A stretch of DNA of 58,841 bases from Oerskovia rustica (GCF_014836555.1 NZ_JACSQQ010000025.1:1-58841); one strand, 5' to 3'. Positions 31,066-43,955 are shown, counted from the first letter of the stretch. A program made the numbers and translations. Notes: a model not told the origin generated them from the sequence alone.

Positions 31066-34000
31066 GTGAGCAACCGCCTTGTCATCGCTGGTGCCCGTGA
31101 GCACAACCTTCGCAACGTCGACCTCGACCTGCCGAGGGACCAGCTCATCGTCTTCACAGGCCTCTCCGGGTCCGGAAAGTCCTCCCTCGCGTTCGACACG
31201 ATCTTCGCCGAGGGGCAGCGCCGCTACGTCGAGTCGCTGTCCGCGTACGCCCGCCAGTTCCTCGGGCAGATGGACAAGCCGGACGTCGACTTCATCGAGG
31301 GGCTGTCGCCCGCGGTGTCGATCGACCAGAAGTCGACCAACCGCAACCCGCGGTCGACCGTGGGCACCATCACCGAGGTCTACGACTACCTGCGCCTGCT
31401 GTTCGCGCGCGCCGGGACCCAGCACTGCCCGGTCTGTGGCGAGAAGGTCCAGGCGCAGACGCCGCAGCAGATCGTGGACCGCCTCCTCGAGCTGCCCGAG
31501 GGGACCCGCTACCAGGTCCTCGCTCCCGTGGTGCGCGGTCGCAAGGGGGAGTACGGCGAGCTCTTCAAGGAGCTGCAGTCCAAGGGGTTCGCGCGCGCCC
31601 GCGTCGACGGTGAGGTCGTCCAGCTCACGGATCCTCCCGCGCTCGAGAAGAAGCTCAAGCACGACATCGAGGTCGTGATCGACCGCCTCGTCTCGCGCGA
31701 GGGCGTCCAGCGCCGGCTCACGGACTCGGTCGAGACCGCGCTCGGGCTCGCCGGTGGGCTCGTGGTCGTCGAGCTCGTCGACGCGGACGCGGACGACCCG
31801 CAGCGCGAACGACGCTTCTCGGAGAAGCGTGCGTGCCCCAACGACCACGAGCTCACGCTCGACGAGATCGAGCCCCGCACCTTCTCGTTCAACGCGCCCT
31901 ACGGCGCGTGCCCCGAGTGCACGGGCATCGGCTTCCGTCTCGAGGTGGACCCGGACCTCGTCGTCCCGGACGACGAGAAGTCCCTCGCCGAGGGCGCGGT
32001 CGCGCCCTGGGCGCAGATCTCCTCGGAGTACTTCACCCGTGTCCTGACGGCACTGGCCTCGGACCTGGGCTTCTCCATGGACGTGCCGTGGCGCGCGCTG
32101 CCTCAGCGCGCCCAGCAGGCCGTGCTGTACGGGCAGAACCACGAGGTGCACGTCCGGTACAAGAACCGTTGGGGGCGCGAGCGCCAGTACTCGACCGGAT
32201 TCGAGGGAGTCGTGACGTTCCTGGAGCGTCGCCACGGCGAGACCGAGTCGGAGTGGTCCAAGGAGAAGTACGAGGCGTACATGCGCGAGACGCCGTGCCC
32301 GGTGTGCCAGGGCACGCGCCTCAAGCCCGAGGTCCTCGCCGTCAAGGTCGGCGACAAGTCGATCGCCGAGGTCTGCCGGCTCCCGCTGCGCGAGGCCGCG
32401 GCCTTCCTCGGCTCGCTCGAGCTGGGCACGCGCCAGAAGGCCATCGCGACCGAGGTCCTCAAGGAGATCGACGCGCGCCTCGGCTTCCTGCTCGACGTCG
32501 GGCTGGACTACCTCTCGCTCGAGCGTCCGGCCGGGACCCTCTCGGGTGGTGAGGCGCAGCGCATCCGTCTCGCGACGCAGATCGGCTCGGGGCTCGTCGG
32601 CGTCCTGTACGTCCTCGACGAGCCGAGCATCGGTCTGCACCAGCGGGACAACCGCCGGCTCATCGACACCCTCACGCGGCTGCGGGACCTCGGGAACACG
32701 CTCATCGTCGTCGAGCACGACGAGGACACCATCCGGGCCGCCGACTGGATCGTCGACATCGGCCCCGGCGCCGGCGAGCACGGTGGGCGCGTCATCCACT
32801 CGGGCGACTACGCAGGACTCCTGGAGGCCCCCGAGTCCGTCACGGGCGCCTACCTCGCCGGGCGCCGCAGCATCCCGCTGCCCGCCGCCCGCCGCCCCGT
32901 CGACAAGGACCGTCGGGTCACGGTCATCGGCGCCCGCGAGCACAACCTCGAAGGCATCGACGTGAGCTTCCCGCTCGGCACCCTGACCGCGGTCACCGGG
33001 GTCTCGGGGTCGGGCAAGTCCACGCTGGTCAACTCGATCCTCTACACCGTGCTCGCGAACGAGCTCAACGGCGCGCGCCAGGTCGCGGGTCGGCACCGCC
33101 GGATCACGGGGCTCGAGAACCTCGACAAGGTGGTCCACGTCGACCAGGGGCCCATCGGCCGCACCCCGCGGTCCAACCCCGCCACGTACACGGGGGTCTG
33201 GGACCACGTCCGCAAGCTCTTCGCCGAGACGAGCGAGGCCAAGGTCCGTGGCTACACACCCGGCCGGTTCTCGTTCAACGTCAAGGGTGGCCGCTGCGAG
33301 GCGTGCTCGGGCGACGGCACCATCAAGATCGAGATGAACTTCCTGCCGGACGTCTACGTCCCGTGCGAGGTGTGCCACGGTGCGCGGTACAACCGCGAGA
33401 CGCTCGAGGTGCACTTCAAGGGAAAGACCGTCGCGGACGTGCTCGACATGCCGATCGAGGAGGCCTCGGAGTTCTTCGCCGCTGTCCCGACGATCTCGCG
33501 GCACCTCAAGACGCTCTCCGAGGTCGGCCTCGGCTACGTGCGCCTGGGGCAGCCCGCGCCCACGCTCTCGGGTGGCGAGGCCCAGCGCGTCAAGCTCGCG
33601 AGCGAGCTGCAGAAGCGCTCGACGGGGCGGACCATCTACGTGCTGGACGAGCCCACGACGGGGCTGCACTTCGAGGACATCCGCAAGCTCCTCGCAGTGC
33701 TCCAGTCGCTCGTCGACAAGGGCAACTCGGTGCTCGTGATCGAGCACAACCTGGACGTCATCAAGAACGCCGACTGGGTCATCGACATGGGTCCGGAAGG
33801 TGGGTCCGGCGGTGGTCGGGTCATCGCGGAGGGTACGCCCGAGCAGGTGGCAGCGGTCCCCGCGAGCCACACGGGGCGCTTCCTCGCCGAGGTCCTCACG
33901 GGTGACCCCATCCCGGTCGCCCCCTTGCCCAAGAAGTCGTCCGCCGCCAAGGCCGGGACGGGCAAGGCGACGGCGGCGAAGGCCCCTCGCAAGACCTCTG

Positions 34001-34095
34001 CGCGCAAGTCGTCCACGACGGCGGCCGCCACCGAGGGCGCCTCGTCGGTCACGGCCTCGGCCGCCCTGAAGAAGGCTGCGCCCGCGAGCGACTGA
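31066..34095 (+). CDS. uvrA: Excinuclease ABC subunit A
   Basis: 1009 residues from GTG 31066, chosen for the conserved N-terminus [16 protein letters not shown] and the -10 spacing. UvrA is the ABC-type ATPase that first recognises bulky DNA damage. Two ATPase modules are seen, with Walker A GLSGSGKS (32-39) and GVSGSGKS (645-652) and two LSGGEAQR signatures. Zinc modules are marked by [25 protein letters not shown] and by CEACSGDG with a later CEVC. The C-terminal 60 residues are an Ala/Lys-rich tail beyond the ATPase core. The LexA-like box suggests SOS induction. Confidence 0.97.
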   Translation: MSNRLVIAGAREHNLRNVDLDLPRDQLIVFTGLSGSGKSSLAFDTIFAEGQRRYVESLSAYARQFLGQMDKPDVDFIEGLSPAVSIDQKSTNRNPRSTVGTITEVYDYLRLLFARAGTQHCPVCGEKVQAQTPQQIVDRLLELPEGTRYQVLAPVVRGRKGEYGELFKELQSKGFARARVDGEVVQLTDPPALEKKLKHDIEVVIDRLVSREGVQRRLTDSVETALGLAGGLVVVELVDADADDPQRERRFSEKRACPNDHELTLDEIEPRTFSFNAPYGACPECTGIGFRLEVDPDLVVPDDEKSLAEGAVAPWAQISSEYFTRVLTALASDLGFSMDVPWRALPQRAQQAVLYGQNHEVHVRYKNRWGRERQYSTGFEGVVTFLERRHGETESEWSKEKYEAYMRETPCPVCQGTRLKPEVLAVKVGDKSIAEVCRLPLREAAAFLGSLELGTRQKAIATEVLKEIDARLGFLLDVGLDYLSLERPAGTLSGGEAQRIRLATQIGSGLVGVLYVLDEPSIGLHQRDNRRLIDTLTRLRDLGNTLIVVEHDEDTIRAADWIVDIGPGAGEHGGRVIHSGDYAGLLEAPESVTGAYLAGRRSIPLPAARRPVDKDRRVTVIGAREHNLEGIDVSFPLGTLTAVTGVSGSGKSTLVNSILYTVLANELNGARQVAGRHRRITGLENLDKVVHVDQGPIGRTPRSNPATYTGVWDHVRKLFAETSEAKVRGYTPGRFSFNVKGGRCEACSGDGTIKIEMNFLPDVYVPCEVCHGARYNRETLEVHFKGKTVADVLDMPIEEASEFFAAVPTISRHLKTLSEVGLGYVRLGQPAPTLSGGEAQRVKLASELQKRSTGRTIYVLDEPTTGLHFEDIRKLLAVLQSLVDKGNSVLVIEHNLDVIKNADWVIDMGPEGGSGGGRVIAEGTPEQVAAVPASHTGRFLAEVLTGDPIPVAPLPKKSSAAKAGTGKATAAKAPRKTSARKSSTTAAATEGASSVTASAALKKAAPASD

Positions 34096-34131
34096 GACCG
34101 CCCACCGACCGCCCGGAGGGGCCAGGTCCTG

Positions 34132-34157
34132 CCGGCGCCCGGATCGCCGGGCGCCGG
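34132..34157. terminator. Terminator between uvrA and osmC
   Basis: CCGGCGCCCGG-ATCG-CCGGGCGCCGG, perfect 11-bp stem between convergent genes. Confidence 0.75.
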
Positions 34158-34163
34158 GGCGCC

Positions 34164-34649
34164 TCAGGCCGCGTGCGTGCGCAGCGGCGCGGGTTCGAGG
34201 AGCACGGGGAAGTTCACCGAGCGCGCCAGGAAGCAGTGGTCGTGCGCGCGGCGGTGGATCTCGGCCACGGCGGACTCGGTGACCCCGGGCCCGTCGTCGA
34301 CCACGACGTGCGGGTGCAGCGTGACGTCCGTGAACTGGCCGGCCCCCGCGGACTCGACCCGCATGGTGCCGGTCACCTCGTCCGTGTAGTCGCGCACGAC
34401 GACCCCCGCGGCCGACGCGAGGTGCAGGAACCACAGCATGTGGCACTGCGACAGGCTCGCGACGAACAGCTCCTCGGGGCTGTACCGGCTCGGGTCGCCG
34501 CGGAACGCGGGATCGGCCGAGCCGGGGAGCGTCGGCCGACCGGCGAGGTCGACGTCGTGGTCCCGGCTGTACGCGGTGTAGGTGGTGGTTCCGGTCTGGC
34601 CTGCGCCGGTCCAGCGGACGGTCGCGGCGTAGGAGTGAAGGGCGCCCAT
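34164..34649 (-). CDS. OsmC family peroxiredoxin-like protein
   Basis: 161 residues from ATG 34649. The OsmC fold is shown by FVASLSQCHMLWFLHLA, with the first catalytic Cys, and RAHDHCFLARSVNFPV, with the second. The family reduces organic hydroperoxides using a thiol cofactor. The N-terminal strand set (YAATVRWTGAG) is also typical. It could be an OsmC or Ohr relative; the sequence favours the OsmC/YhfA side. It is convergent with uvrA. Confidence 0.85.
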   Translation of the reverse strand: MGALHSYAATVRWTGAGQTGTTTYTAYSRDHDVDLAGRPTLPGSADPAFRGDPSRYSPEELFVASLSQCHMLWFLHLASAAGVVVRDYTDEVTGTMRVESAGAGQFTDVTLHPHVVVDDGPGVTESAVAEIHRRAHDHCFLARSVNFPVLLEPAPLRTHAA

Positions 34650-34739
34650 GCGGTCACCCTAGCGGCGGTCGGGCGTTCGTGTGTGACGGGCGTCACGTGA
34701 AGCGCGCCGACGGGGGTCCTGACTGTGGGTGCGCTGTCC

Positions 34740-34745
34740 TAGGCT
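34740..34745 (+). promoter_or_regulatory. -10 element for leaderless uvrC
   Basis: TAGGCT ends 7 bases before ATG 34753; no ribosome site is present. Confidence 0.5.
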
Positions 34746-34752
34746 GGCGGAC

Positions 34753-36867
34753 ATGGCTGATCCGTCCTCGTACCGCCCCGCACCGGGGGAGATCCCCACG
34801 TCACCGGGCGTGTACCGCTTCCGCGACGAGCACGGCCGCGTCATCTACGTCGGCAAGGCGAAGAACCTGCGTGCGCGCCTCGGCAGCTACTTCCAGGACC
34901 TGTCGAACCTCCACTACCGCACCCAGACGATGGTCACGACGGCCGCGTCGGTCGAGTGGACGGTCGTGGGTACCGAGGTCGAGGCCCTCGCGCTCGAGTA
35001 CTCGTGGATCAAGGAGTTCGACCCGCGGTTCAACGTCAAGTACCGCGACGACAAGTCCTACCCGTACCTCGCGGTGACCCTGGGGGAGCAGTTCCCGCGC
35101 GCGCAGGTCATGCGTGGCGCCAAGCGCCCGGGGACCCGCTACTTCGGTCCCTACGGGCACGCCTGGGCGATCCGCGAGACGCTCGACCTGCTGCTGCGGG
35201 TCTTCCCGGTCCGCACGTGCTCGGCGGGCGTCCTCAAGCGGGCCCAGCAGACGGGTCGCCCGTGCCTGCTCGGCTACATCGACAAGTGCTCGGCGCCCTG
35301 CGTCGGCCGCATCACGCCCGAGGACCACCATGCGCTCGCCGAGGACTTCTGCGACTTCATGGCGGGTGACACCGCGAAGTTCATCCGCCGGGTCGAGGCG
35401 AAGATGAAGGAGGCGGCAGCGGCCATGGAGTACGAGCAGGCCGCCCGCCTGCGCGACGACATCCTGGCTCTCGAGCGGGCCATGGAGAAGAACGCCGTCG
35501 TGCTCGGCGACGCGACCGACGCGGACATCTTCGCGCTCGCGGGTGACGAGCTCGAGGCCGCGGTGCAGGTCTTCCACGTGCGCGGTGGCCGAATCCGTGG
35601 GCAGCGTGGCTGGATCGTCGAGAAGGTCGAGGACGTGACCGACGCCGAGCTCGTCGAGCACCTCCTGCAGCAGGTCTACGGCTCGGTCGACGAAGCCCTC
35701 GGCGACTCCTCGACCCCGTCGTCGAGCGTCGTCCCCCGGGAGGTCCTCGTCCCGGTCCTGCCGCCCGACACCGAGCAGGTCGTCGCGTGGCTCACGGGCC
35801 TGCGGGGCGCCAAGGTCGACGTGCGGGTGCCCCAGCGCGGGGACAAGCGCGAGCTCGCGGCGACCGTGCACAAGAACGCCGAGCACGCCCTCGCGCTGCA
35901 CCGCACGCGCCGCGCGGGCGACCTGACCACGCGCAGCCAGGCGCTGCGCGAGATCCAGGAGGCGCTGGGCCTCGACACCGCGCCGCTTCGCATCGAGTGC
36001 TACGACGTGTCCACCACGCAGGGCACGCACCAGGTCGCGTCCATGGTCGTCTTCGAGGACGGGCTCGCGCGCAAGAGCGAGTACCGCCACTTCGCGATCC
36101 GCGGCCCCGAGGGACTGGGCGCGCGGGACGACACCGCGGCCATGCACGAGGTCATCACGCGTCGTTTCAAGCGCTACCTCGCGGACCGCTCCCAGGCCAC
36201 GGACGTCGAGATGGACCTGGGGGCCGACGACGACACCGCGAGCGACGCGGACGCCGTCGCCGCGGGCTACGTCCCGCGCTCGGGCGAGGTGGGCGCGGAC
36301 GCCCCTGCGGGTCGCGCCGCCCGCTTCGCCTACCCGCCCAACCTCGTCGTGGTCGACGGCGGGCCGCCCCAGGTCGCCGCGGCGGCCCGGGCGCTCGCTG
36401 AGCTCGGGATCGACGACGTCGCGCTCTGCGGGCTCGCGAAGCGGTTGGAGGAGGTCTGGCTGCCGGGGGAGGACTACCCCGTGATCCTGCAGCGGAGCTC
36501 CGAGGGGCTGTACCTGCTGCAGCGGGTCCGGGACGAGGCCCACCGGTTCGCGATCTCCTATCACCGCAAGAAGCGCGGCAAGGCCATGACCGTGTCGGTG
36601 CTGGACGACGTCCCGGGTCTCGGGCCCGCGCGCAAGAAGGCGCTCCTCACCCATTTCGGCTCGCTCAAGCGGTTGCGTGCGGCGTCTGCGGAAGAGATCG
36701 CGACCGTCCCCGGCATGGGAGCTGCGACCGCGGCAGCGGTCGTGGCGGCACTCGGGCCCGCGACGCCGCCACCCGCCCGTGGCGCGGCGCCCGACGACGC
36801 CCCGACCGGTTCGCCCGAGGACGCCGCACCCCTGACCGGCGCGTCCGAGGAGGGGGCGCCGGCGTGA
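34753..36867 (+). CDS. uvrC: Excinuclease ABC subunit C
   Basis: 704 residues from ATG 34753. UvrC makes both incisions in nucleotide excision repair. The N-terminal GIY-YIG nuclease ([27 protein letters not shown]) cuts 3' of the lesion. A UVR domain ([20 protein letters not shown]) near residue 220 contacts UvrB. The RNase H-like nuclease follows ([34 protein letters not shown]) for the 5' cut, and two helix-hairpin-helix motifs close the protein ([22 protein letters not shown]). A 30-residue Pro/Ala-rich tail is extra. No LexA box is seen. Confidence 0.97.
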   Translation: MADPSSYRPAPGEIPTSPGVYRFRDEHGRVIYVGKAKNLRARLGSYFQDLSNLHYRTQTMVTTAASVEWTVVGTEVEALALEYSWIKEFDPRFNVKYRDDKSYPYLAVTLGEQFPRAQVMRGAKRPGTRYFGPYGHAWAIRETLDLLLRVFPVRTCSAGVLKRAQQTGRPCLLGYIDKCSAPCVGRITPEDHHALAEDFCDFMAGDTAKFIRRVEAKMKEAAAAMEYEQAARLRDDILALERAMEKNAVVLGDATDADIFALAGDELEAAVQVFHVRGGRIRGQRGWIVEKVEDVTDAELVEHLLQQVYGSVDEALGDSSTPSSSVVPREVLVPVLPPDTEQVVAWLTGLRGAKVDVRVPQRGDKRELAATVHKNAEHALALHRTRRAGDLTTRSQALREIQEALGLDTAPLRIECYDVSTTQGTHQVASMVVFEDGLARKSEYRHFAIRGPEGLGARDDTAAMHEVITRRFKRYLADRSQATDVEMDLGADDDTASDADAVAAGYVPRSGEVGADAPAGRAARFAYPPNLVVVDGGPPQVAAAARALAELGIDDVALCGLAKRLEEVWLPGEDYPVILQRSSEGLYLLQRVRDEAHRFAISYHRKKRGKAMTVSVLDDVPGLGPARKKALLTHFGSLKRLRAASAEEIATVPGMGAATAAAVVAALGPATPPPARGAAPDDAPTGSPEDAAPLTGASEEGAPA

Positions 36868-37014
36868 CGGCTCAGGGCGTGCGTCCGCCCGTGTGGACCG
36901 CTCCGCCCGAGGTGCGCGGCGTCGTCGGGCAGGGGGTCTGGGGCCGGACACGCCCGGGACGCGCGCAAGGGTCGCCCGGCCCGGCGCTCCGCGACCGGCT
37001 GGCATGCTGGTGAC

Positions 37015-37953
37015 ATGAGTACTGAACCCTCCCCGACGACCGTCCCGCAGGGCATCCCCGCGATCGAGGCGACCACGCACGCCCCCGAGCGGTCCGACGC
37101 CGAGGTCCTGGTGATCACCGGGATGTCGGGCGCCGGGCGCTCGCGGGCGGCCGCGGTGCTCGAGGACCTGGACTGGTACGTCGTCGACAACATGCCGCCG
37201 CGCATGCTCGTTCCCCTCGTCGACATGATGACCCGGGCAGGGTCGAGCGTGCAGCGGATCGCGGCCGTCGTCGACGTGCGCGGAGGCGGCTTCTTCACGG
37301 ACCTCCTCGACGTCCTCAAGCACCTGCGCGACGCCGGGGTCTTCTACCGGATCCTGTTCCTCGACGCGTCCGACGAGGTCCTCGTGCGCCGCTACGAGCA
37401 GGTCCGGCGACCGCACCCGCTGCAGGGCAACGGGCGGATCCTCGACGGGATCGCCGAGGAGAGGCGGCTGGTCGCGAGCGTCGAGGAGCGGGCCGACGTC
37501 GTGATCGACACCTCCGAGCTCAACGTCCACGACCTCGCCCGGGAGGTCCGCGCCGCCGTCGCCCAGGGGACCCCCGACACGCTGCGCATCAACGTGGTCT
37601 CCTTCGGGTTCAAGTACGGGATCCCGCTCGACGCGGACCACGTCGTCGACATGCGGTTCCTCGCGAACCCGTACTGGATCACCGAGCTGAGGCACCTCAC
37701 CGGGCGCGACCAGGCCGTGCGGGACTACGTCCTCGCGCGCCCGGGGGCCCTCGAGTTCGTCGACAGGTACGTCAGTGCGCTCGAGCCCGTCCTGGCCGGA
37801 TACCTGGCCGAGGAGAAGCGGTACGTGACCATCGCCGTGGGCTGCACGGGCGGCAAGCACCGGTCCGTCGCCATCTCCGAGGTGCTCGCCCAGCGGCTGC
37901 GCGCCGTGGGGCAGCGCGTCACGGTGACGGCCCGCGACCTCGGCAAGGAGTAG
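37015..37953 (+). CDS. rapZ: RNase adapter protein RapZ
   Basis: 312 residues from ATG 37015. The N-terminal P-loop reads GMSGAGRS at 36-43, so the Walker Lys is Arg42, a change that recurs in actinobacterial members. FLDASDEVLVRRYEQVRRPHPL and SFGFKYGIPLDADHVVDMRFLANPYW are family signatures; the C-terminal domain holds GCTGGKHRSV. In E. coli RapZ controls GlmS by directing RNase E to small RNA; in Gram-positives the role is less clear but it binds nucleotides or sugar phosphates. The order uvrC-rapZ-yvcK-whiA is standard in actinobacteria. The next gene starts two bases after the stop. Confidence 0.94.
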   Translation: MSTEPSPTTVPQGIPAIEATTHAPERSDAEVLVITGMSGAGRSRAAAVLEDLDWYVVDNMPPRMLVPLVDMMTRAGSSVQRIAAVVDVRGGGFFTDLLDVLKHLRDAGVFYRILFLDASDEVLVRRYEQVRRPHPLQGNGRILDGIAEERRLVASVEERADVVIDTSELNVHDLAREVRAAVAQGTPDTLRINVVSFGFKYGIPLDADHVVDMRFLANPYWITELRHLTGRDQAVRDYVLARPGALEFVDRYVSALEPVLAGYLAEEKRYVTIAVGCTGGKHRSVAISEVLAQRLRAVGQRVTVTARDLGKE

Positions 37954-37955
37954 TC

Positions 37956-38918
37956 GTGACCCTCGCCAACCCGGCGGTCGTCGCGCTCGGCGGCGGGCAC
38001 GGCCTGTCCGCGACGCTCTCGGCGCTGCGACTCATGTCCGACCGGATCACGGCCGTCGTGACGGTCGCCGACGACGGCGGGTCCTCCGGGCGCCTGCGCA
38101 CCGAGCTCGGTGTGCTCCCGCCCGGGGACCTGCGCATGGCGCTCGCGGCCCTGTGCGACGACTCGGAGTGGGGCCGGACGTGGAGCTCGGTCCTGCAGCA
38201 CCGGTTCTCCTCGAGCGGCGACCTCGACCAGCACGCGGTCGGGAACCTCCTGATCGTCGCGCTGTGGGAGCTGCTCGACGACCCGGTCGCGGGTCTCGAC
38301 TGGGTCGGCAAGCTCCTGGGCGCCAGGGGGCGGGTCCTGCCCATGGCCGCGGTGCCTCTCGGCATCGAGGTCGACGTGCGGACGGCCGAAGGCCTCTCGA
38401 CCATCGTCGGGCAGAGCCAGGTCGCGGTGACCCACGAACGCATCGAGCAGCTGCGGCTCGTGCCGCCCGACCCGCCGGCCTGCCCCGAGGCCGTGGACGC
38501 CGTCATGGGCGCCGACTGGGTGGTCCTCGGACCGGGCTCCTGGTACTCCTCGGTCATGCCGCACCTGCTCGTCCCCGAGCTCGCGCGAGCCCTGCACGAG
38601 ACCACGGCGCGGCGCTGCGTCGTCCTCAACCTCTCGAACAGCTCGGGCGAGACCTACGGGCTGACGGCCACGGACCACCTCGAGGCCCTGCACAAGCACG
38701 CACCCAGCCTCCGCATCGACGCGGTGCTCGCGGACCCGAGCGCGGTCGACGACGTCGGTCTGCTCGCGGACGAGTCGGCCCGCACGGGCGCCCGGCTGCT
38801 GCTGCGCCAGGTGGGGCGGTCGGACGGTACGCCGCGGCACGATGCGCTGCGGCTCGCAGCCGCTCTGCGCGACGTCTTCGACGGGGCCCTGGGAGACGTG
38901 GGTACCGCGTCGGGCTGA
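37956..38918 (+). CDS. yvcK: YvcK/CofD-like protein (gluconeogenesis factor)
   Basis: 320 residues from GTG 37956, two bases after rapZ. The CofD-like Rossmann fold starts with VVALGGGHGLSATLSALR and continues VADDGGSSGRLR, the usual nucleotide-sugar binding start. DWVVLGPGSWYSSVMPHLLV and LNLSNSSGETYGLTATDHLEALH are further family segments. In other bacteria YvcK binds UDP-sugars and is needed for growth on gluconeogenic carbon and for cell shape. It has no clear catalytic Asp of the CofD transferases, so a regulatory role is likely. Confidence 0.92.
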   Translation: MTLANPAVVALGGGHGLSATLSALRLMSDRITAVVTVADDGGSSGRLRTELGVLPPGDLRMALAALCDDSEWGRTWSSVLQHRFSSSGDLDQHAVGNLLIVALWELLDDPVAGLDWVGKLLGARGRVLPMAAVPLGIEVDVRTAEGLSTIVGQSQVAVTHERIEQLRLVPPDPPACPEAVDAVMGADWVVLGPGSWYSSVMPHLLVPELARALHETTARRCVVLNLSNSSGETYGLTATDHLEALHKHAPSLRIDAVLADPSAVDDVGLLADESARTGARLLLRQVGRSDGTPRHDALRLAAALRDVFDGALGDVGTASG

Positions 38919-39113
38919 GGTGTACCGGCCACGACGAACCCGTGCGAGCAGGCCGCTGTCGGCGACCGTCCGGCACCGGTCGACGACAGGGCCCCCAGCG
39001 CTCTATGCAGGAGCTCGAGGGGTTGGTCGCGCGGTCGCCGTGGCGCCGTGCCGCGGCGCGTCTCCTGGCAGAAGGCGGTCACGATCGTTGCTCGTTGATG
39101 GGAGGATGTCGGC

Positions 39114-40094
39114 ATGGCGTTGACGGCACAGGTGAAGGACGAGCTCGCGCGACTCAAGGTGGACAAGACCTCCTGCCGCAAGGCGGAGGTCTCTGCCATG
39201 CTGCGGTTCTCGGGAGGGTTGCACATCATCTCGGGGCGTATCGTGATCGAGGCGGAGCTGGACACGGCGATCGCCGCCCGTCGGCTCCGGCAGACGATCA
39301 GCGACGTGTACGGCCACACGAGCGAGCTGATCGTGGTCTCGGCCGGAGGGCTGCGCCGCAGCAGCCGGTACGTCGTGCGGGTCGTCAAGGACGGCGAGTC
39401 GCTCGCCCGGCAGACGGGTCTGCTCGACAACCGTGGCCGCCCGGTCCGTGGGCTGCCGCCGCAGGTCGTCTCCGCCGGGGTCGGGGAGGCCGAGGCAGCG
39501 TGGCGCGGCGCCTTCCTGGCGCACGGCTCGCTGACCGAGCCCGGACGCTCGTCGGCCCTCGAGGTGACGTGTCCCGGGCCCGAGGCGGCGCTCGCGCTCG
39601 TCGGCGCCGCGCGGCGACTGGGGATCGCCGCGAAGGCGCGCGAGGTCCGTGGGGTGGACCGGGTCGTGATCCGGGACGGCGAGGCGATCAGCGCGATGCT
39701 GACCCGTCTCGGGGCCCACGAGACCGTGGTCGTCTGGGAGGAGCGGCGCCAGCGCCGCGAGGTGCGCGGGACGGCCAACCGGCTCGCGAACTTCGACGAC
39801 GCGAACCTGCGCCGGTCGGCCCGTGCCGCGGTGGCTGCCGGGGCCCGCGTCGAGCGCGCGTTCGAGATCCTGGGCCCCGACCTGCCGGACCACCTCCGGG
39901 AAGCGGGGGAGCTGCGGCTCGCCCACAAGCAGGCCTCGCTCGAGGAGCTGGGTCAGCTCGCCGAGCCGCCGCTGACGAAGGACGCCGTGGCCGGCCGTAT
40001 CCGCAGGCTCCTGTCGACCGCCGACAAGCGGGCGGCCGAGCTCGGGATCCCGGACACCGAGGCCGGCCTGAGCCCGGACCTGCTCGACGTCTGA
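39114..40094 (+). CDS. whiA: WhiA sporulation/cell division regulator
   Basis: 326 residues from ATG 39114, 8 bases after GGAGG. The N-terminal part resembles LAGLIDADG homing endonucleases ([33 protein letters not shown]) but lacks catalytic acids at the usual place. The C-terminal part is a helix-turn-helix ([34 protein letters not shown]). WhiA controls sporulation and division genes in Streptomyces with WhiB and influences FtsZ assembly elsewhere. It lies 195 bases after yvcK, so it probably has its own promoter. Confidence 0.95.
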   Translation: MALTAQVKDELARLKVDKTSCRKAEVSAMLRFSGGLHIISGRIVIEAELDTAIAARRLRQTISDVYGHTSELIVVSAGGLRRSSRYVVRVVKDGESLARQTGLLDNRGRPVRGLPPQVVSAGVGEAEAAWRGAFLAHGSLTEPGRSSALEVTCPGPEAALALVGAARRLGIAAKAREVRGVDRVVIRDGEAISAMLTRLGAHETVVVWEERRQRREVRGTANRLANFDDANLRRSARAAVAAGARVERAFEILGPDLPDHLREAGELRLAHKQASLEELGQLAEPPLTKDAVAGRIRRLLSTADKRAAELGIPDTEAGLSPDLLDV

Positions 40095-41523
<1,429 letters not shown>

Positions 41524-41552
41524 TCTCCGTCCTTCGTGACGTGAGGTGAATT

Positions 41553-41605
41553 CTGCGTCCGCGTGCGTGGCCGGCCCGGTTGGCCGCCCATGCACGCGGA
41601 CGCAG
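41553..41605 (+). terminator. Long hairpin between gap and pgk
   Basis: Perfect 14-bp arms at 41553-41566 and 41592-41605 with a 25-base GC-rich loop. It may be an attenuator, terminator or mRNA-stability element separating the levels of gap and pgk. Confidence 0.65.
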
Positions 41606-41655
41606 TCATGTGTGACGTGACCTGTTTCGACCCTGTTCAGACCAGGAGTGTGCTC

Positions 41656-42855
41656 ATGAAGACCATCGACTCCCTCGGCGACCTGCGCGGCAAGCGCGTG
41701 CTCGTCCGCTCGGACTTCAACGTCCCCCTCGACGGGACGACCATCACGGACGACGGCCGCATCCGCGCCGCGCTCCCCACGCTCAAGCGGCTGACCGACG
41801 CCGGCGCGAAGGTCGTCGTGACCGCGCACCTCGGGCGTCCCAAGGGTGAGCCCGACGCCAAGTACTCCCTCGCTCCTGTCGCGGCGCGCCTGGGCGAGCT
41901 GCTCGGCGCTCCCGTGACGCTCGCGGACGACACCGTCGGTGAGTCCGCCAAGGCCACGGTCGCCGCGCTCGGCGACGGCGAGGTGGCGCTGCTCGAGAAC
42001 ATCCGCTTCGACGCTCGCGAGACCTCGAAGGTCGACGCGGAGCGCGAGTCGCTCGCCGCGGACCTCGCCTCGCTCGCGGACGCGTACGTGTCCGACGGCT
42101 TCGGCGTGGTGCACCGCAAGCAGGCGTCGGTCTACGACATCGCCAAGGTGCTGCCGTCCGCGGTCGGCGAGCTGGTCCTCAAGGAGGTCGACTCCCTCAA
42201 GAAGGCGACCGAGGACCCCGCGCGCCCCTACGTCGTCGTGCTCGGCGGGTCGAAGGTCTCCGACAAGCTCGGCGTCATCGCCAACCTGCTGACCAAGGCG
42301 GACCGCCTGCTCATCGGTGGCGGCATGGTCTTCACGTTCCTCGCCGCCAAGGGCTACTCGGTGGGCAACTCGCTCCTCGAGACGGACCAGATCGACACCG
42401 TGAAGGGCTACCTCGCGGACGCCGAGAAGGCCGGCGTCGAGATCGTCCTGCCCACGGACATCCTCGCCGCGGACTCGTTCGCCGCCGACGCTCCCTACGA
42501 GGTCGTGCCCGCGGACGCCATCCCCGACGGCAAGATCGGCCTGGACATCGGCCCCGAGTCCGCCAAGCTCTTCGCGAGCAAGATCGTGGACGCCAAGACG
42601 GTCGTCTGGAACGGTCCGGCGGGCGTCTTCGAGTTCGAGGCGTTCTCCGGCGGCACCCGTGCCGTCGCGCAGGCCCTGGTCGACGCGACCGCGAACGGCG
42701 CGTTCACGATCGTCGGCGGTGGCGACTCCGCGGCGGCCGTGCGCATCCTCGGCTTCGACGAGGCCGGCTTCAGCCACATCTCGACCGGTGGCGGCGCGAG
42801 CCTGGAGTTCCTCGAGGGCAAGTCCCTCCCGGGGCTCGCAGTCCTCGAGGCCTGA
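41656..42855 (+). CDS. pgk: Phosphoglycerate kinase
   Basis: 399 residues from ATG 41656 with CCAGGAG upstream. The N-terminal substrate domain has [13 protein letters not shown] and TAHLGRPKG; the nucleotide domain has [21 protein letters not shown] and [10 protein letters not shown]. It makes ATP from 1,3-bisphosphoglycerate. The gene starts 132 bases after gap, with a long hairpin between. tpiA follows after 43 bases. Confidence 0.97.
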   Translation: MKTIDSLGDLRGKRVLVRSDFNVPLDGTTITDDGRIRAALPTLKRLTDAGAKVVVTAHLGRPKGEPDAKYSLAPVAARLGELLGAPVTLADDTVGESAKATVAALGDGEVALLENIRFDARETSKVDAERESLAADLASLADAYVSDGFGVVHRKQASVYDIAKVLPSAVGELVLKEVDSLKKATEDPARPYVVVLGGSKVSDKLGVIANLLTKADRLLIGGGMVFTFLAAKGYSVGNSLLETDQIDTVKGYLADAEKAGVEIVLPTDILAADSFAADAPYEVVPADAIPDGKIGLDIGPESAKLFASKIVDAKTVVWNGPAGVFEFEAFSGGTRAVAQALVDATANGAFTIVGGGDSAAAVRILGFDEAGFSHISTGGGASLEFLEGKSLPGLAVLEA

Positions 42856-42898
42856 CCCCACCACCGCAGCCTCACGGCTCACAGAAGGTAGACACACC

Positions 42899-43693
42899 AT
42901 GACTGATGCACGTACCCCGCTCATCGCGGGCAACTGGAAGATGAACCTGGACCACCAGGAGGCCATCCACACGGTCCAGAAGCTCGCCTGGGCCCTCAAG
43001 GACGCCAAGCACGACTTCTCGGCCGTCGAGGTCACCGTCCTGGTCCCGTTCACGGACCTGCGCAGCGTGCAGACGCTGGTCGACGCCGACAAGCTCGAGC
43101 TGACGTACGGCGCGCAGGACGTCTCGCAGCACGTCTCGGGCGCCTACACGGGTGAGATCTCGCCCGTGTTCCTGAGCAAGCTGGGCGTGACCTACGTCGC
43201 GATCGGCCACTCGGAGCGTCGCCAGTACCACGGTGAGGACGACGCGCTCGTCAACGCCAAGTCGAAGGCCGCCCTCGCGCAGGGCCTGGTCCCGATCATC
43301 TGCGTCGGCGAGGCGCTCGACATCCGCAAGGCCGGCGAGCAGGTCTCGTACACGCTCGCGCAGGTCGACGGCGCCCTCAAGGGCCTGTCCGCGGAGGACG
43401 CCGCCAAGGTCGTCATCGCGTACGAGCCCGTCTGGGCCATCGGCACCGGCGAGGTCGCCACGCCGCAGGACGCGCAGGAGGTCGCGGGCGCGATCCGTGC
43501 CCGTCTCGCCGAGCTGTACTCGGCCGAGGTGGCCGACGCCGTCCGCGTGCTCTACGGCGGTTCGGTCAAGTCCTCGTCGATCGCCGAGCTCATGAAGGAG
43601 CAGGACGTCGATGGTGCTCTGGTCGGTGGCGCGAGCCTCGACCCCGAGGAGTTCGCGAAGATCGCGCGCTTCCAGTCGCACCACGGGGCCTGA
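42899..43693 (+). CDS. tpiA: Triosephosphate isomerase
   Basis: 264 residues from ATG 42899 with AGAAGG upstream. The catalytic residues are visible: Lys14 in NWKMN, His104 in GHSERR and Glu176 in [10 protein letters not shown], and the C-terminal phosphate loop LYGGSVK. It interconverts dihydroxyacetone phosphate and glyceraldehyde 3-phosphate. It closes the gap-pgk-tpiA unit and is followed by two hairpins, the second with a T-tract. Confidence 0.97.
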   Translation: MTDARTPLIAGNWKMNLDHQEAIHTVQKLAWALKDAKHDFSAVEVTVLVPFTDLRSVQTLVDADKLELTYGAQDVSQHVSGAYTGEISPVFLSKLGVTYVAIGHSERRQYHGEDDALVNAKSKAALAQGLVPIICVGEALDIRKAGEQVSYTLAQVDGALKGLSAEDAAKVVIAYEPVWAIGTGEVATPQDAQEVAGAIRARLAELYSAEVADAVRVLYGGSVKSSSIAELMKEQDVDGALVGGASLDPEEFAKIARFQSHHGA

Positions 43694-43703
43694 GTCCCCC
43701 TGC

Positions 43704-43735
43704 TGCCGGGTCGCGCCGCACGGCGCGGCCCGGCA
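43704..43735 (+). terminator. First hairpin after tpiA
   Basis: TGCCGGG...CCCGGCA enclosing GCGCCG-CAC-GGCGC. Confidence 0.65.
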
Positions 43736-43739
43736 GCGT

Positions 43740-43765
43740 GGCCACCGCGGGAGCGGTGGCCTTTT
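43740..43765 (+). terminator. Intrinsic terminator with T-tract after tpiA
   Basis: GGCCACCGC-GGGA-GCGGTGGCC followed by TTTT at 43762-43765, the only terminator here with a clear T-tract. Confidence 0.9.
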
Positions 43766-43955
43766 CTCGCGGTAGCCCGTCCGGCGTGGCGTCCCGACCG
43801 GCAGCATCGACCACCGGGCGGAACGGTTCGTCGGATCGGGCCCGCGTCGCCTACCCTTGTCCTCGGTGCCGTACCTGTGCCTCAGGTCGGTCCAGGACAC
43901 CCGTTGCGGTCCGCTCTCGACTTCTCGACGTGGACCCAGAGCCAAGGACGTACTC

